A stretch of DNA of 64,000 nucleotides from contig OY754465.1 of the NCBI GenBank assembly GCA_963575645.1, forward strand, positions 52,847,901 through 52,911,900. Direction: 5' to 3'. Positions within the stretch are counted from its first letter, which is position 1. Every line of letters begins with the position of its first letter. This stretch comes from Xanthostigma xanthostigma (lineage: Eukaryota > Arthropoda > Insecta > Raphidioptera > Raphidiidae). The notes beneath the pieces are model-generated. The model was not told the origin of the DNA and searched no databases. It saw only the letters and a list, made by a program, of their open reading frames with translations. Both the position numbers and the translations under genes were made by a program. This document shows, in pieces, positions 10,930-22,235 of the stretch.

Positions 10930-11126
10930 TTGACGTGATAACGTCTTATAAATTGATGAAACACCAGCTGCAAGCACGAAAAAGTGTAACGTTCCGCCTG
11001 ACCCTGTGCGTGCAAGCGAGAGCGCAGTATGCTTTGGCCCAAGTTTGACAGCTATTAAAATTTAGGTTATGTATTACGGAATACGTTATCACGTAAAACT
11101 ATCGTCCGTAAACCGACTTTTTTTTT
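10930..11126 (+). mobile_element. Family A (HINE-like) copy 2, short form
   Basis: About 195 bp with the family's 5' end TGACGTGATAACG and 3' segment CGTTATCACGTAAAACTATC...AAACCGACTTTT. The last 15-20 bases of the standard 3' end are missing, replaced by a T run. The shared internal block GTGTAACGTTCCGCCTGACC is present. Copy 5 (53534-53736) is of the same short class. Confidence 0.75.
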
Positions 11127-11471
11127 GTAATCTTTGTTGCAACTGATTCTCTAAATAGTTTTTTCTTTTTAAATTTTTGCTAAATAATAAATATTAATTA
11201 AACAAAAATGCAATAAATACGCGCGAAATAGGTATAAAATATCGAAACGCAATGCTATTGATTCGACTGTAGTGTGACGTCAAAAAACACGTAAACATAT
11301 GGTTGCCATAGAATTATTGCCTCTTTTTCAATACAAATTTATTTAAACAAAATTGTTGACATGTTATATGACGTCACATATCTCCCGCGAAAAAATGGCG
11401 CGTTTAAATAATCAAAATAGCTTGCCCAAAAATTATATTTATTTTTTAATTCAATAAGAATGTTTTAATGA
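11127..11471. other. No feature recognised
   Basis: Plain AT-rich sequence without coding or repeat evidence. Confidence 0.4.
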
Positions 11472-11720
11472 ATAATAATAATAATGTCTTTATTGATTCA
11501 AAAGAGTTTTGATCAAATGGTGAAGTTCAGCGTAAACGCTGTTTTATAACTTAACCCAGTTACAAAAGAAACTTAAATTACAAAAAATAGAAACTTAAAA
11601 ATAAAACATAACAAATGGTGCCATAAGCATGGCCTATAGTACAGATTTAATTATAGTTTTAAATGAGTTGAAACTTAAACATTTTAGCTCATTTCATGTG
11701 TTTGATAACTTTTTATATGA
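11472..11720 (-). mobile_element. LINE/SINE 3' tail with (ATT)n, minus strand
   Basis: Read on the minus strand the segment ends ...TCAATAAAGACATTATTATTATTATTC, i.e. an AATAAA signal followed by ATT repeats, the same type of terminus as the LINE copies at 16344 and 39800. The remaining sequence holds no ORF, so only the 3' untranslated region of an element appears to be present. Confidence 0.5.
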
Positions 11721-12837
11721 AAATAATTGATTTTAAATATTTTCAAAAATTGTGCATATATACCCTATTGCCACCTGGGCAAAAAAGTCGTCCCTAATTG
11801 AACTTAGCCTAGCCTACGCAACCTAACCTGGGAAATTCCACATTTCCTCTGAATCCCAACTTGTTCAATTCCTATAGCGATTCGTGGCGAAGATAGGAAC
11901 CAAAGGCATAGGGGAACCGCCAAATTTTTAACCTAAAAGCAATTAATCCGGACTGTTCCACATGGCCTCTGAATCCTTGTATTGCGAAAATCAGCCACTG
12001 GCAATTTCCATCAAGAAAAAAAGTAACGGAATAATTAATTTACTATATGGTATAGCGCGATCAGTCAAAAGTATGCCATTATTATAGGTATAAAAAAATA
12101 ACGTTATAGCATACATCTTCTCTGCGCATGCATCGATTTCTCCCAAAAAACAATAGAGCTCTTCATATTTGAATATCAAACATCCTCCAAAAATTTGATT
12201 TCAGTCCGCTCATCCATTTGACATGAAACACACAAATTGACAAGCATACGCATATACTTTTTCCAAAAATATATTTTTTGAACTCGAGATACCTCAAACG
12301 AAAAATATTGCAAAATTTTAAAACGTGAATTTTTAGTGAAATTCCCCACTTACGGAGTTAGAATAGTAAAATATATCTTAAGATATAAGAAAAATAGGGC
12401 TGATTCGACATAAGCGATCTTTCCTTTCGGTATACGAGGACCGGAGCTGAAGGACGATGTAGATACGTAGTAAAAGATTGAAAGCAGGCAGAAGCCATCT
12501 GACAAGCAGCCCTTCTTCTCCAGTGTGAACTCTGAAGATGATGAACTTTGAAATCCAAAACCGGAAATACACACAAAACCACAGGTGGTGGCATCGCAAG
12601 ATAGATGTCTAGGGATGTAAGACAAATCAAATGACACAAATACATTAAAACATATAATAGAATAGAATACCTACTCGATTTAAATTATTGTTATGCATTC
12701 CAAATTAAATGAAACACAATTAATTCATAACACTCTTAAAGCGGGATTGGGCTAGCTCGCTTCCCGCAGCATTTTTGAGATAAAAGTATTCGTATCATAA
12801 CCGACGGCTTTATAGTCAATATATTCTTGTTTCCACC
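11721..12837. other. No gene; weak internal duplications only
   Basis: Phrases TTCCACATTTCCTCTGAATCC (about 11836) and TTCCACATGGCCTCTGAATCC (about 11956) form an imperfect duplication 120 bp apart. The overlapping 73-95 codon minus-strand frames near 12350-12645 are mutually exclusive and show no family signature. Confidence 0.4.
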
Positions 12838-13210
12838 GAGCGGGGTGGCGTAGTGGTGAGAGCACCAGACTCGCATTCGGGAGGTACCGGATTCGAATCC
12901 CGGCGGGAGCAGACGTGGCTGGGACTTTTTTCTGCTGCCTCTCGCCGAGAAACGGTAATTCCTATACCGGCCATCTTGTTTCCCTCAATAAATTCCAGAT
13001 AAATATCGAGATGGTTCCTTATTCAAGGCCATGGCCGATTACCTGTCAAATTCCTTAGCTCAAAATTTGCCTACCTATTCCCAAAGACCTAAAATTTCTT
13101 CATTCGGTAATTGCTATTAATTAAGTGGAAGTTTAAAAATGTAGAAAATGACGGGAAGTGTGCGATAGATGTAAAATAGTAATGGTGCGAATGGCGTCTG
13201 TTATAATTCT
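12838..13210 (+). mobile_element. tRNA-derived SINE copy 2
   Basis: Begins GAGCGGGGTGGCGTAGTGG, followed by a B box GGATTCGAATCC and the common body (CGAGAAACGGTAATTCC, ATCGAGATGGTTCC, GACGGGAAGTG). The tail is short and degenerate, and the usual GAGAAACGGACGTTAAACGC end is missing. Same family as copy 1 at 6450. Confidence 0.85.
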
Positions 13211-14762
13211 AATATATTTGTGTCTACATACCTGCGATTTTTTCTTAACATTATTTCGAGATATTTTAATAATCGAATAGCTATTTTCACTCGAAATATC
13301 TCATCACTAGGTATAATGGTAACTCCAGAAACTGTCAAAGTTACCCGAAAAATCAAAGTAACTCCCGTATGCTTTCCAATTTTCGTCATTGATGTTGTCC
13401 ATCCCTGTGTATATAAAGATCACACGTAAATACATACTGCGAAACAAGTAGTGTATCTTTCAAAGGAAACCAACGCTGCCATCTTTCTGTTTCTCCCTGC
13501 TCCCTACAGTGCCCCCCGCCACCTTCAACGTTCCGTCTATCCTTTCGTTCCAAAGTAACATATCTGATAGGAACTGCGACCCACTCCTTAACACAAAAAC
13601 ATGTTTACACTGGTCGTCGAATTCGTCCAAACATTATTATCGTAGCCATGGTCATCGGTGCCTGGGATAAGATTGTTATTTTGCGTCCTAGAAAATTCTT
13701 TGGTTAGATCATCAACACTACGAAACGCTACTCTGATTGCGTCCTCCGGGATTGTTACGATATTACAAGTAACGTGATAAGTTTTACCTATCTGTGACGT
13801 AAATCTTGTAGTATTTTTAAGTCAATGGTTGAACTCAAGAGGTCGAGCAGTACAAAGAATTGAAAGCACCTCGAGCAAGGTGTTGAGAAAATAAACTTCA
13901 GTTAGCAAACTAACAACAACTAGCACGCTGACATCTTACATCTTTTCATGAAAACATCCAAAGCAACTTTCAGCTAACTCGACAACTTTCTATTTGTTTG
14001 TATGTGCGGATGTATGAACACTTCTTTGGCTCTCTTCTACTCTACTCTCGTCTACAGATCTAATTAAACTAAAATGTCAAAATATTTCTATCACCTCTTA
14101 AGGTAGATAGTCAGTGGCCTCGTATATATATTATATGCAGAACGATTTTTAACTTGATTATTATTTTTTTTTTTTTATCAATACCCAAAAATACGAGAGA
14201 AACAGCGTTTCAAAGTTTACTAAAATTGTATTTAATTCATTCAAAACCCCGGGTAACATACGCAAAGAAGTGATAGCACGAATCGGAAATGCATCCCAAG
14301 TAATTCGCCGAAGGCCCTTATTGTTACTACAAATTGGCTACGACGCTCGCATCTTTGTGTCCAACAAAACAGGGACAACTTCGAACAATTTTTTTGAATA
14401 CTTGATAGTGACATAACATATTTCCATAATGATATAACATAACGCCAGGACCGACCTCAAAATTTGATAAAATTTAATAAAACTTTGAAAGCCCGTTCCT
14501 CTTTCATTTTTGAATTTGATAAAAAAGTTACTTGAAATATTTGTTCGTATAATTTGATTTCTACACGCTGTTAAAAATCATCGCACAAATTCAATGTTTG
14601 ACCAAAATGTTTTAAATTTTTTACATATGTGCAATTAAAAATGAAATTTGACACGTGTTTTGTTGTTCTACGTTGCATAAAACAGGAGTTATCAGGGTAT
14701 AAGAAGAAATGTAAGAAAATTCCATGTCAAAATGACTGCTTTCTTGAAGTCATATCTAATCA
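13211..14762. other. No gene recognised; partly higher GC
   Basis: The interval 13440-13800 is less AT-rich than its surroundings and could include host non-coding or exon sequence, but no frame with a recognisable product, splice pattern or repeat was found. A 73-codon frame at 14629-14850 runs into the inverted-repeat family I arm and is not considered a gene. Confidence 0.35.
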
Positions 14763-15050
14763 AAGGACCCCACACAAACCTTATAGGATTTGGTTCTCGG
14801 TTAAGTCAAAAATGGTTTTATTCTATAGTTTAAAGGTCATGGGCGAATAGCCTAAAAGCCAACAGATTTTTAGATACAGATAGGTTTAGCGAGATTTTAG
14901 ATATATAGGAATATTCATTGAATTCACAAACATGTTCCATATTCAACTTTTGTGCTTTTTTTCATTATATTTTAATGTTTTCCAGTTGATATATTTTTGA
15001 AATCTTACATTTATGAAACACCCTATGGCCTATACAAATGGGGCTACTTT
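14763..15050 (+). mobile_element. Family I inverted-repeat element, single left arm
   Basis: Matches the left part of the element at 27505-28049: CACACAAACCTTATAGGATTTGG, GTTTAAAGGTCA, then GCGAGATTTTAGATATATAGG. Only one arm is present, so this copy is truncated. A third copy is at 60070-61213. Confidence 0.65.
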
Positions 15051-15392
15051 CTGTATGACCGTTTAAATGAATAATTCAATGGAAACTTAACAAACTTAAA
15101 GTTCACATAAATCATCCATACAGTAAATTGCATAAAACTAGATGTTAAAAAGTTAAAGAATTGCCTTAAATCATCGCCCTCCAGTTTTCCAGACGATGGT
15201 GAGTAGGTACTTCGAAATGGAATCAGTTATATAATTTAGAGATACCTAGATATTATATTACTTTGTCTTCTCACAAACATTGTCAACACAATTTATATGA
15301 GTTTGTTTATAATTGAGTATAATTTAAGCGTAGACAAAACTAACTCCGCTAGCATTCTCACAAGACGAAAACATTTACATACACCAGTGGTG
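15051..15392. other. No feature recognised
   Basis: Ends with ATACACCAGTGGT directly before the SINE. This resembles the sequence after the SINE tail at 16545-16557 and is probably the left half of a decayed target duplication. Confidence 0.4.
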
Positions 15393-15577
15393 ACCGAGCG
15401 GGGTGGCGTAGTGGTTAGAGCTCTAGACTCGCATTCGGGAGATACCGGGTTCGAATCCCGACGGGGGCAGATGTGGCTCGGACTTTTTCCAGCTGCCTCT
15501 TTCCGAGAAACGGTAATTCTTGTACCGGCCATCTTGTTGTGGTTTTCCATGGTTTCCCTCAATAATTCCAGATAAAT

Positions 15578-16314
15578 AAAATTTAGCACTAGAGAGTTGG
15601 ATCAAAATGTTTAACTGAAATTTAATGGCAAATCTATTAAACAATCATCAGATGAAAAGTTCTTAGGTATATATCTTGATTCTAAACTGAATTGGCATAA
15701 GCAGATTAATGTTATTTCTGATAAGATGGCCTCATACTGCTATATCGTCCGCCATCTACGTAAATCCGTAAATATTGACACATTAAAAACATATTACTTC
15801 AGCTGTATCCAATCCACGCTCAGTTATGGAATTGTATGTTGGGGTAACTCCACGCGTATTGGCGATATACTTATTATGCAAAAAAGAATAATTAGACTGA
15901 TGTCGTTTTCAAATTATAGAGACTCTTGCCGCCCTCTGTTTAAAAAACATCAAATTTTAACAGTCATTTCTTTATATATTTGTATAATTGCTTAACGTAT
16001 GTTAAATCAAATATTAACACATTTTCGAAAGTTAGCGACACTACTTGTCACTTTCTACGTAATAATGATCAGCTAACAATTTCGAAGCACCATTTAAATC
16101 TGTTTGCTAAAGGCCCAAATTCTATGCCTATAAAATTATATAATCAATTACCGGCTAATGTTAAATCCATTAATAGCCTGTCTTGTTTCAAACGCACCAT
16201 CAAGCGTCTCTTAATTCAGCACACTTTTTATTCAATCCAGGATTTTTTTTCGACCTCATTGTAATTTCTATGTTTGACTTGTTCCACACATTTATGTCAA
16301 CGGAATAAATAAAC

Positions 16315-16344
<30 letters not shown>
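15578..16344 (+). mobile_element. 5'-truncated LINE (CR1/Jockey-like) with (TTA)n tail
   Basis: About 770 bp of the 3' end of a non-LTR retrotransposon. It encodes the end of the reverse transcriptase and the C-terminal domain, followed by a short 3' UTR with AATAAATAAACTTT and a TTA-repeat tail. It is inserted within a SINE. The copy at 39468-39800 belongs to the same family and begins further downstream. Confidence 0.85.
15596..16264 (+). pseudogene. Reverse transcriptase C-terminal region, frameshifted
   Basis: The first frame (about 15596-15995) contains FLGIYLDSKLNWH, the conserved thumb-side motif of LINE reverse transcriptases, then LSYGIVCWG and QKRIIRLMSF, typical of CR1/Jockey-like elements. 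The frame breaks near 15980 and continues in the next frame to a stop at 16264, with LPANVKSINSLSCFKRTIK near the end. Catalytic RT motifs (FxDD) lie upstream of the truncation point and are absent. A dead fragment. Confidence 0.8.
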
Positions 16345-16348
<4 letters not shown>

Positions 16349-17473
16349 CGAGATTATTCCTTATTTAAGGCCATATGCTCAAAATTTGTCTACCTTATCC
16401 TAATGTCTTAAAATTCCTTCACTCGCCCATTGCTATTAATTAAATGTAGAAAATAACGGGGAAGTGTGATAGATGGAAAATAGTAATGGCGTCTGTTATG
16501 ACAGAAAGTCAAGAAACGGACGTTTAAAGCTTTATTATTGTTACTATACAGTAGTGGTCGAAATTCATTGAATTTTTAAGATTTTGAGGTTATCTCCTGA
16601 ATCGATTTCCCTGTATTCATTCGTACACATCGTGACGAAACATATATTGTGCACTTCCCCTCATCAAAACGAAGAGAACAATTTACGTTACACTGCAATG
16701 CGAATTAACACACTCAAATCTGTACCACACACCTTTTTTCTTCCCGTATTAATTTGAAAAATATTGAGAATCGCTGTTTTAAACGAACTAACTCTTTCAT
16801 TTGCCACGAAAAAAATAAGTGGAAAATAAGTTTAGGTGAAAACTTAATATGACTTCTAATAAATCATTTTGCACAAGAAGCAGGAACACGAAGTAAAACT
16901 TTTTGTAAGTAAATCACGCAAATTCGAGATCAAAATACGCCTCGATATATTTATTTATTATGTAAAGTGAAGTTAAAAATATCTTTTGTGTTTTATAAAT
17001 TAAACGAAATTTTAATTTTCATTTTACTGAATCAATGTGGGCGACATTTAAAAACAAATCTGCAAAACAGCTGCCTACTTCAATTTCAATGGCAGTGTAA
17101 ATCTCTTGCAAAACAAAACAAAAAAATAACACTGGTCCTTGTTCAAAACACGGCTGACAAAATAGCGAAATTGCGTTGTGGTATTTTATTTTTTTGTTAT
17201 CTATATATACAAATACGGGACAGAAAAAGGTTGTAGTACCGATTTGAGCGTATTAATTCGCACACATTGTGATGAAACATACATCGTTCTCTTCGTTTTA
17301 ATGATGGAAAGTGCACAATTTATGTTTCATCACGATGTGTACGAATTAACACAGGTATAACCGGTTCAGAAATTTGTATTCGTATTGTAAATAGACGTCG
17401 ACCGGTGATATGATATAATACCAACTGTGAAAAATAACTAATAATTTAGAGTGATGATGATTCTGTTTAAATG

Positions 17474-17955
17474 TTGGAAGATTAAAGGATGAATCCTGGT
17501 GGCATAGGATCGATGAACTAAGCAAATACTGAGGGTTTTTTATTGCATTTTATTCTCTGACGTTTCGGCAAACTTTATAGGTACCATCTTCGGAGAATCT
17601 AGAAGATTTATATATAAAAAGTTTTAAATTATTGTTGTTACAGTTGTTATTGTTACAAATCATTGTTGTTAAAATTGTTATTGTTAAAATTATTGTTGTT
17701 AAAGTTAAAGTTAAAAAATTGGAAGTAAAATAAATAAATTTACCAATATTGTCTGTTTAACTCAGTATTTAACTTTAACAACAATAATTTTAACAATAAC
17801 AACTGTAACAACAATCATTTAAAATTTTTATATATAAATATTCTAGATTCTCCGAAGATGGCATAAAGTTTGACAATAAGATGCAATAAAAAAACCTTCA
17901 GTATTTGCTTAGTTCATCGATCCTATGCCACCAGGATTCATCCTTTAATCTTCCA
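17474..17955. mobile_element. Long-inverted-repeat element J
   Basis: Arms of roughly 180 bp begin TGGAAGATTAAAGGATGAATC and run through GATCGATGAACTAAGC and a GTTGTTATTGTTA-rich section to a central spacer. Near the middle of the left arm, on the minus strand, CCGAAGATGG...GCCGAAACGTC resembles the dispersed hammerhead-like core described at 56538. The element is non-coding and nested in family F copy 1. Confidence 0.75.
17558..17597 (-). ncRNA. Degenerate hammerhead-like motif (b) in element J
   Basis: On the minus strand CCGAAGA, a variable stem region, then GCCGAAACGTC. One core base differs from the CTGANGA consensus, and the inner stem is imperfect, so this copy is unlikely to be active. 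Confidence 0.3.
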
Positions 17956-18288
17956 ATAAATACCAATGTCGTTTAGAACTAGAGCTGAATACTGGTACCG
18001 AAAGATGACACTGTTAATTTAAACATTGTACCGAACTAATCATTCAACTATCTATATCACACTAAAATGATATATATCTATTTTGGTGTGACTGTGCCTT
18101 GGTAATGTTATTTCTCATCAATACAGCAATTTTTTTTCATGCAACAAGTGTTTGTTAGAAGAAGACAGATAGTGACGCTACCAATGCATTGAGCGTGTCA
18201 TTTTTCATCAATCGTCACCATTCGTTCAAACTTAGACATTTAATCATTTTAATGAATTACAGTCGAATTTCGGCCACTTGGCAAAAAT

Positions 18289-19221
18289 TAGTTATTATTA
18301 TTATGCGAAATTATATTTGTTTTTTTACAAATCAAACTCCTTAAATACTCCAAAAAAATGGTTTTTCGGAAAGGATTTTATCAATATTATATCTGTAATA
18401 AATTATACACACCCTTCAGTAAAATTACATATGGATGGGAACATGGTCCTTGGAATAATGTATTAGATGATCAAGGTGGCCAGGAAGAACAATGGTACAT
18501 TAAAATTTTTTTTCTTTCGATTTTGAAACAATTCCGTTACTTTTTAGATGTTTTTGAATCGAAAAACATTTTTTCAGCCCCTTATTATAATGGTTCAATT
18601 GCGTTAATTTTAAACAGACTTCATGTGGTGATTTACTGAACCTTTATGACTAGATTTTTCAAAAAAAAAAACTCATTATCAAGACGAAAGGCAGTTTCGA
18701 AAGAGTAGGTAATAAGATAAGAATAGTAAAATGTCTAGACTCGCAATACGAGACGAAATCCTTTTTCGTCGAAACGAGACGAAACGGCAGCACTACAGAA
18801 ATCGAAATAATAAAACATATAGTACATAACTTTAGTTATAGTTGAACACCAGCTAATGTGATTGAACTGTCAGCTGTATTTTACAGAAAACTGTTTCGAA
18901 AACTATGCACACGCAAAATGTATATCAAGGTGAAAATTGCTTTCAATAATGTAGTGAACTGAAAGATTTTCAAATTACACATCTTAAAATAAAACGATTA
19001 TTTGCTTCAACGTTTGACTACACCTTAGAATTACGCAGTGGTCAACAAAAGTAGCAAGAGATTCAACAAATCTGTTGCAAACTCCCCGTTGAGACTACAA
19101 AGAAGTTCGTGAGATAATAATCGACTCGTCATTCTAACAAAGACACATCGATCGTTGTGAGAGACAACAATCGACTTGATTGTTCCAACAATATGCGCAG
19201 GTAAAAAGGGCTTTGTTGCCA
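18289..19221. other. No gene recognised
   Basis: Two overlapping frames of 62 and 93 codons at 18278-18639 share no recognisable domain. A local repeat of CGAGACGAAA... at 18750-18790 is too short to classify. Confidence 0.4.
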
Positions 19222-19569
19222 AATTCCAGACAACAATGAAAGCAACAAAGGAAAGAACAATCCGGCGCCTACATAAACCACGGGATAGCTTAGTGGAGAC
19301 ACAGTCACACAGGGACAGTCATTTAGAAACAGTGATGCATAAATTCAACAGAAATTAACAGTCAGTGAACAGTGCTAAGGTAACTGCTGAAATAAATAGT
19401 TTATCATAACTAATGTCCTGTAGATAAATACATAAATGAACTGTGTAAATAATAGTGTACCAAATAAATAGAACTGTATATAGTTAATAGATAAGTGAGC
19501 TAGATAAATTGTGGTGTGCTCCTGTGTTGTAAATAATCCTGTGTATATAGTTGTATAGTGCCTTTGATT

Positions 19570-19710
19570 TCTCATTACTTATTCTTTCATTTTATTAGTT
19601 AGAAATGTTGTTTTGAGAAGTACTTCTTCGTTTGTGTGTTTAATTGTTTTGTTAAACGTTGTTATTGTAAATAAATAATTTCCACCACGAACTAGAACAG
19701 TTTTGTTACA
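19570..19710 (+). mobile_element. LTR-like 3' end, copy 2
   Basis: Ends AATAAATAATTTCCACCACG...CAGTTTTGTTACA, matching copies 1 and 3. The upstream 19222-19570 segment may be the rest of an LTR but cannot be aligned by eye to the other copies. Beyond the terminus the phrase CCAGAAGTAG is reminiscent of a decayed primer-binding region. Confidence 0.45.
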
Positions 19711-19786
19711 ATTTTTGAATTATTCCAGAAGTAGTTTGGTTACATTGTTATGTGAAGACCATATCTAAAATATGTATTTTAAAATT

Positions 19787-19835
19787 TAAGGATCAAACGA
19801 TCGTTTCGGATTTTTTAAAATCCATCTTCAGTGAT
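19787..19835 (-). ncRNA. Hammerhead-like motif (a)
   Basis: Minus strand: CTGAAGA, T, stem GGATTTT/AAAATCC, then GAAAC, followed by a short hairpin GATC-GTTT-GATC with T at the expected position before the cleavage nucleotide. All core letters fit CTGANGA and GAAA except for one extra T after CTGAAGA. Whether it cleaves is unknown. No complete host element was delimited around it. Confidence 0.4.
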
Positions 19836-20187
19836 TATTATTTTAAATTATTTTATAAGATGTGTCACATAGTTTTTTATTAGTTTGTTAACAGAAAATA
19901 TCTTCAGGACTTGGTAATAAAAAGCTACGTTCCATCCGGGTTAGGAGTTGGGCACAGGAAAGGCTACGTTAGGCTACATGGAGGGAAGGGGGTTCAAAAA
20001 GGTTCAAATAGGACCACGTGGTTTATGGATGCTCTCAAATATAAAATTGGATATATATAGTGTAAACTCCATTTAACGTCACTCGATATAACGAAAAACT
20101 CTAAAAAGTCGAAGTTAAGTAACTCTAGATGGTTTACCTTTTTGATACACTCTAAATAACGACAGACCTACCTACTCTAAATAATGA
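19836..20187. other. No feature recognised
   Basis: AT-rich sequence without repeat boundaries or coding evidence. Confidence 0.4.
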
Positions 20188-20600
20188 CAATAATAATAAT
20201 AATGATCTTTATTTAAAAATTCCAGTGGAACATCATAGTATCAAGAGTTTAAAAAATTAAAATATAAAATCATTTACATTATACAAGTTACACATTAAAA
20301 GTTTTTCTTTCAAAGATTGTTTAAAAGTGGGCATTTTTTCAGTTCTAATTTTAATAGGGATTTTATTATAAATACGTAAAGCTGCCTTGCGAATCCCATC
20401 TCGACAAATGTTAAATAATAATACGTCATCATTAAGCAATAAACAGTATTTGTTTGTTGTTTTGTTGCTTTGATGTCGGCATCATGCGTACCGAAGAATC
20501 TAAGACATACAATTAAAAATACTGGAGTAGCGAAAAACGTCAGACAAAGAAAACAGACTATACGCAATAAGCGTTGTAATTTTTGATAGTATGAATGTTT
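20188..20600 (-). pseudogene. LINE 3' end with ORF2 C-terminal remnant, minus strand
   Basis: Minus-strand frame 20439-20257 encodes AALRIYNKIPIKIR followed by FKQSLKEKLL, the same C-terminal layout as other CR1/Jockey-like LINE fragments here. It stops shortly before an AATAAA signal and an ATT-repeat tail at 20189-20205. The upstream sequence to about 20600 appears to be the frame-disrupted continuation. A 5'-truncated relic of a subfamily different from that at 15578. Confidence 0.65.
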
Positions 20601-21189
20601 GTGGGTCAGTTGTAAATATATATTAGGAGTATATACATATTATAGTAAACAAATATTAATTGATTATTTCTTCTCTCCGTTTAACGACAACTCTCAATAA
20701 GGCCACAAAGTTCACAGTCCCTTGAGTGTCGCTATATAGAGTTTACACTGTATTTCCAATTTCAATGACCCGATTGGCACCAAAATAGTCCTTTGCTCAC
20801 TGAATATTAAAAGTGCGACGGAGCACTTACTGTTCTCAACGCACATTCAGCTATATTTGCGAAACTGTAGCGAAAAACAGTAGGTTTTAGAAAGACGAAA
20901 GTAATTCGAGAGATAGTTTAAAATTCTGAACACGGATTTCGTTCGTCGCCGACAGCATGCACGATCATATAATGCAGAGTACATCTTAGCCCTACACCCT
21001 ACACGGTAAAACGGAAAGTTTACGGTAGCCATTTTGTCATTAAACAAAATATTTTTAAAAAATTAGGAACATGCACTGGTCAACAGAAAAATATGAATGC
21101 GTGTAGCCTTTACGCGCGGATGGAATAAAACTTTCAAATTTTTTTTATCACCCTAGCTTATTGAGAAATATTCACTCTCAAATTAAATC
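20601..21189. other. No feature recognised
   Basis: No gene or repeat boundary identified. Confidence 0.4.
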
Positions 21190-21605
21190 ACGCTTGTTTT
21201 GCTGACGGGTTGGCGTCCATGGCTATGTTTCCTGCAGATGACTTTTGATGCCGCCATCTGTTGGTTGACACCTTTAAATAACGGAAACTGCAATCTCACA
21301 ATTGGCATGCGCCCGCAGCTCTGTTTCACGTTTAGTTCAAGATGGTGTCTACAATGCCGCCATCTGTCAGTCGATGCCTTTAAATAGCGGAATCCGACCA
21401 TACAATTGGCTTGCGCCCGCAGCTGTGTTTCACCTTTTGTTCAAGATGGGTTTCTACGATGCCGCCATCTGCCAGTCGATGCCTTTAAATAGCGGAATCC
21501 GACCATACAATTGGCTTGCGCCCGCGGCTGTGTTTCAGTTTTCGTTCAAGATGGTTTCTTCGATGCCGCCATCTGTCAGCCAATGCCTTTGAATAACGGA
21601 AACAG
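21190..21605. repeat. Tandem repeat, about 105-bp unit, nearly four copies
   Basis: The marker ATGCCGCCATCTG recurs at 21248, 21354, 21459 and 21563, i.e. periods of 106, 105 and 104 bp. Units also share TTTAAATAGCGGAATCCGACC and GCGCCCGCAGCTGTG. Because 105 is divisible by three, frames on both strands repeat the same 35 residues, which explains the 96-codon frame at 21302-21592. The composition (less AT-rich) differs from the flanks. Confidence 0.85.
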
Positions 21606-22029
21606 TAAAAATGTAAGTTTCGTCCGAAAAAAGATCTGAGTTAGTCGCATCTAAAGAAGTTTTACTTAAAAAATTTCAGAGAATTTGAACATTTCGATAT
21701 TAGAAATATGATTTTTTCTTCAAGGTTTTTTTTCTTAAGAAATGTAGGTATATAAATATTATTACCTCTGTCACACCCAATAGTACATGTTAGCCAGATA
21801 AGGGTATTCCGAGATCATTTTTAATCTTTTTTAGATAAAAGATAAAGAGGTATACATGTATTGAATTATATAATATACAAACAACGTTATTTTCATTTTT
21901 TAAAAAGGCTTCAATCTGTTTAACACTAATTTTATTGTCATATGAGAAAAACTGACACAAAAAAATCTTTCTTTCTTAGCAGGAATTAACAGAAGAAATA
22001 TAATAGCAACAAAAAATAGTAGCGTGATA
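21606..22029. other. No feature recognised
   Basis: AT-rich, no coding or repeat evidence. Confidence 0.4.
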
Positions 22030-22235
22030 CCTTTTTTAATGTCTTTAATCTCCTCCTAAACGGCTTGACCGATTTTGATGAATTTTTTTGTACTTATGAG
22101 GTCACCCGGATGGTTCTTAGCTATAGTTGATCCAGTAGATGGCGCTGTTGTCAGAATTTTTTTTGACCAAATTTTTTTTTATATTTTTTTTATCTGGCGC
22201 AGGACAACGTCTGCCTGAGAGGTCCGCCAATATTA
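22030..22235 (+). mobile_element. Lepidopteran Helitron-like remnant
   Basis: Contains AATCTCCTCCTAAACGGC, TTGACCGATTTTGATGAA and, 120 bp later, CTGGCGCAGGACAACGTCTG followed by GGTCCGCC. In intact moth/butterfly copies I recall this last part running into GGGTCCGCTAGT. Here the terminal CTAG is lost. Confidence 0.55.

Larger units (their letters stand above)
15393..16549 (+). mobile_element. tRNA-derived SINE copy 3, split by a LINE
   Basis: The 5' half (15393-15577) has the tRNA-like head with B box GGTTCGAATCCC and ends ATTCCAGATAAATA. The 3' half (16345-16549) resumes at TATCGAGATTATTCC and continues to the ATT-rich tail. In undisturbed copies these two phrases are adjacent (CCAGATAAATATCGAGATGG), so the LINE at 15578-16344 inserted precisely here. 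Its outer flanks ATACACCAGTGGT / ATACAGTAGTGGT look like a mutated target duplication. Confidence 0.85.
16554..18288. mobile_element. Family F (mariner-like TIR, TA target) copy 1
   Basis: Bounded by TA dinucleotides with left end GTGGTCGAAATTCATTG and right end GAATTTCGGCCACTTGGCAAAAAT, matching copy 2 at 28090-32026 (the left end here lacks about 8 bases). Shared inner parts include GCACACATTGTGATGAAACAT-type palindromes at 16615-16700 and 17255-17345, and GCATTGAGCGTGTCATTTTTC near the right end. A long-inverted-repeat element is nested at 17474-17955. No transposase frame survives. Confidence 0.55.

Noticed and set aside
12350-12645. Three overlapping minus-strand frames of 73-95 codons
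   Set aside because: Mutually overlapping in different phases with no recognisable motif and no splice context.
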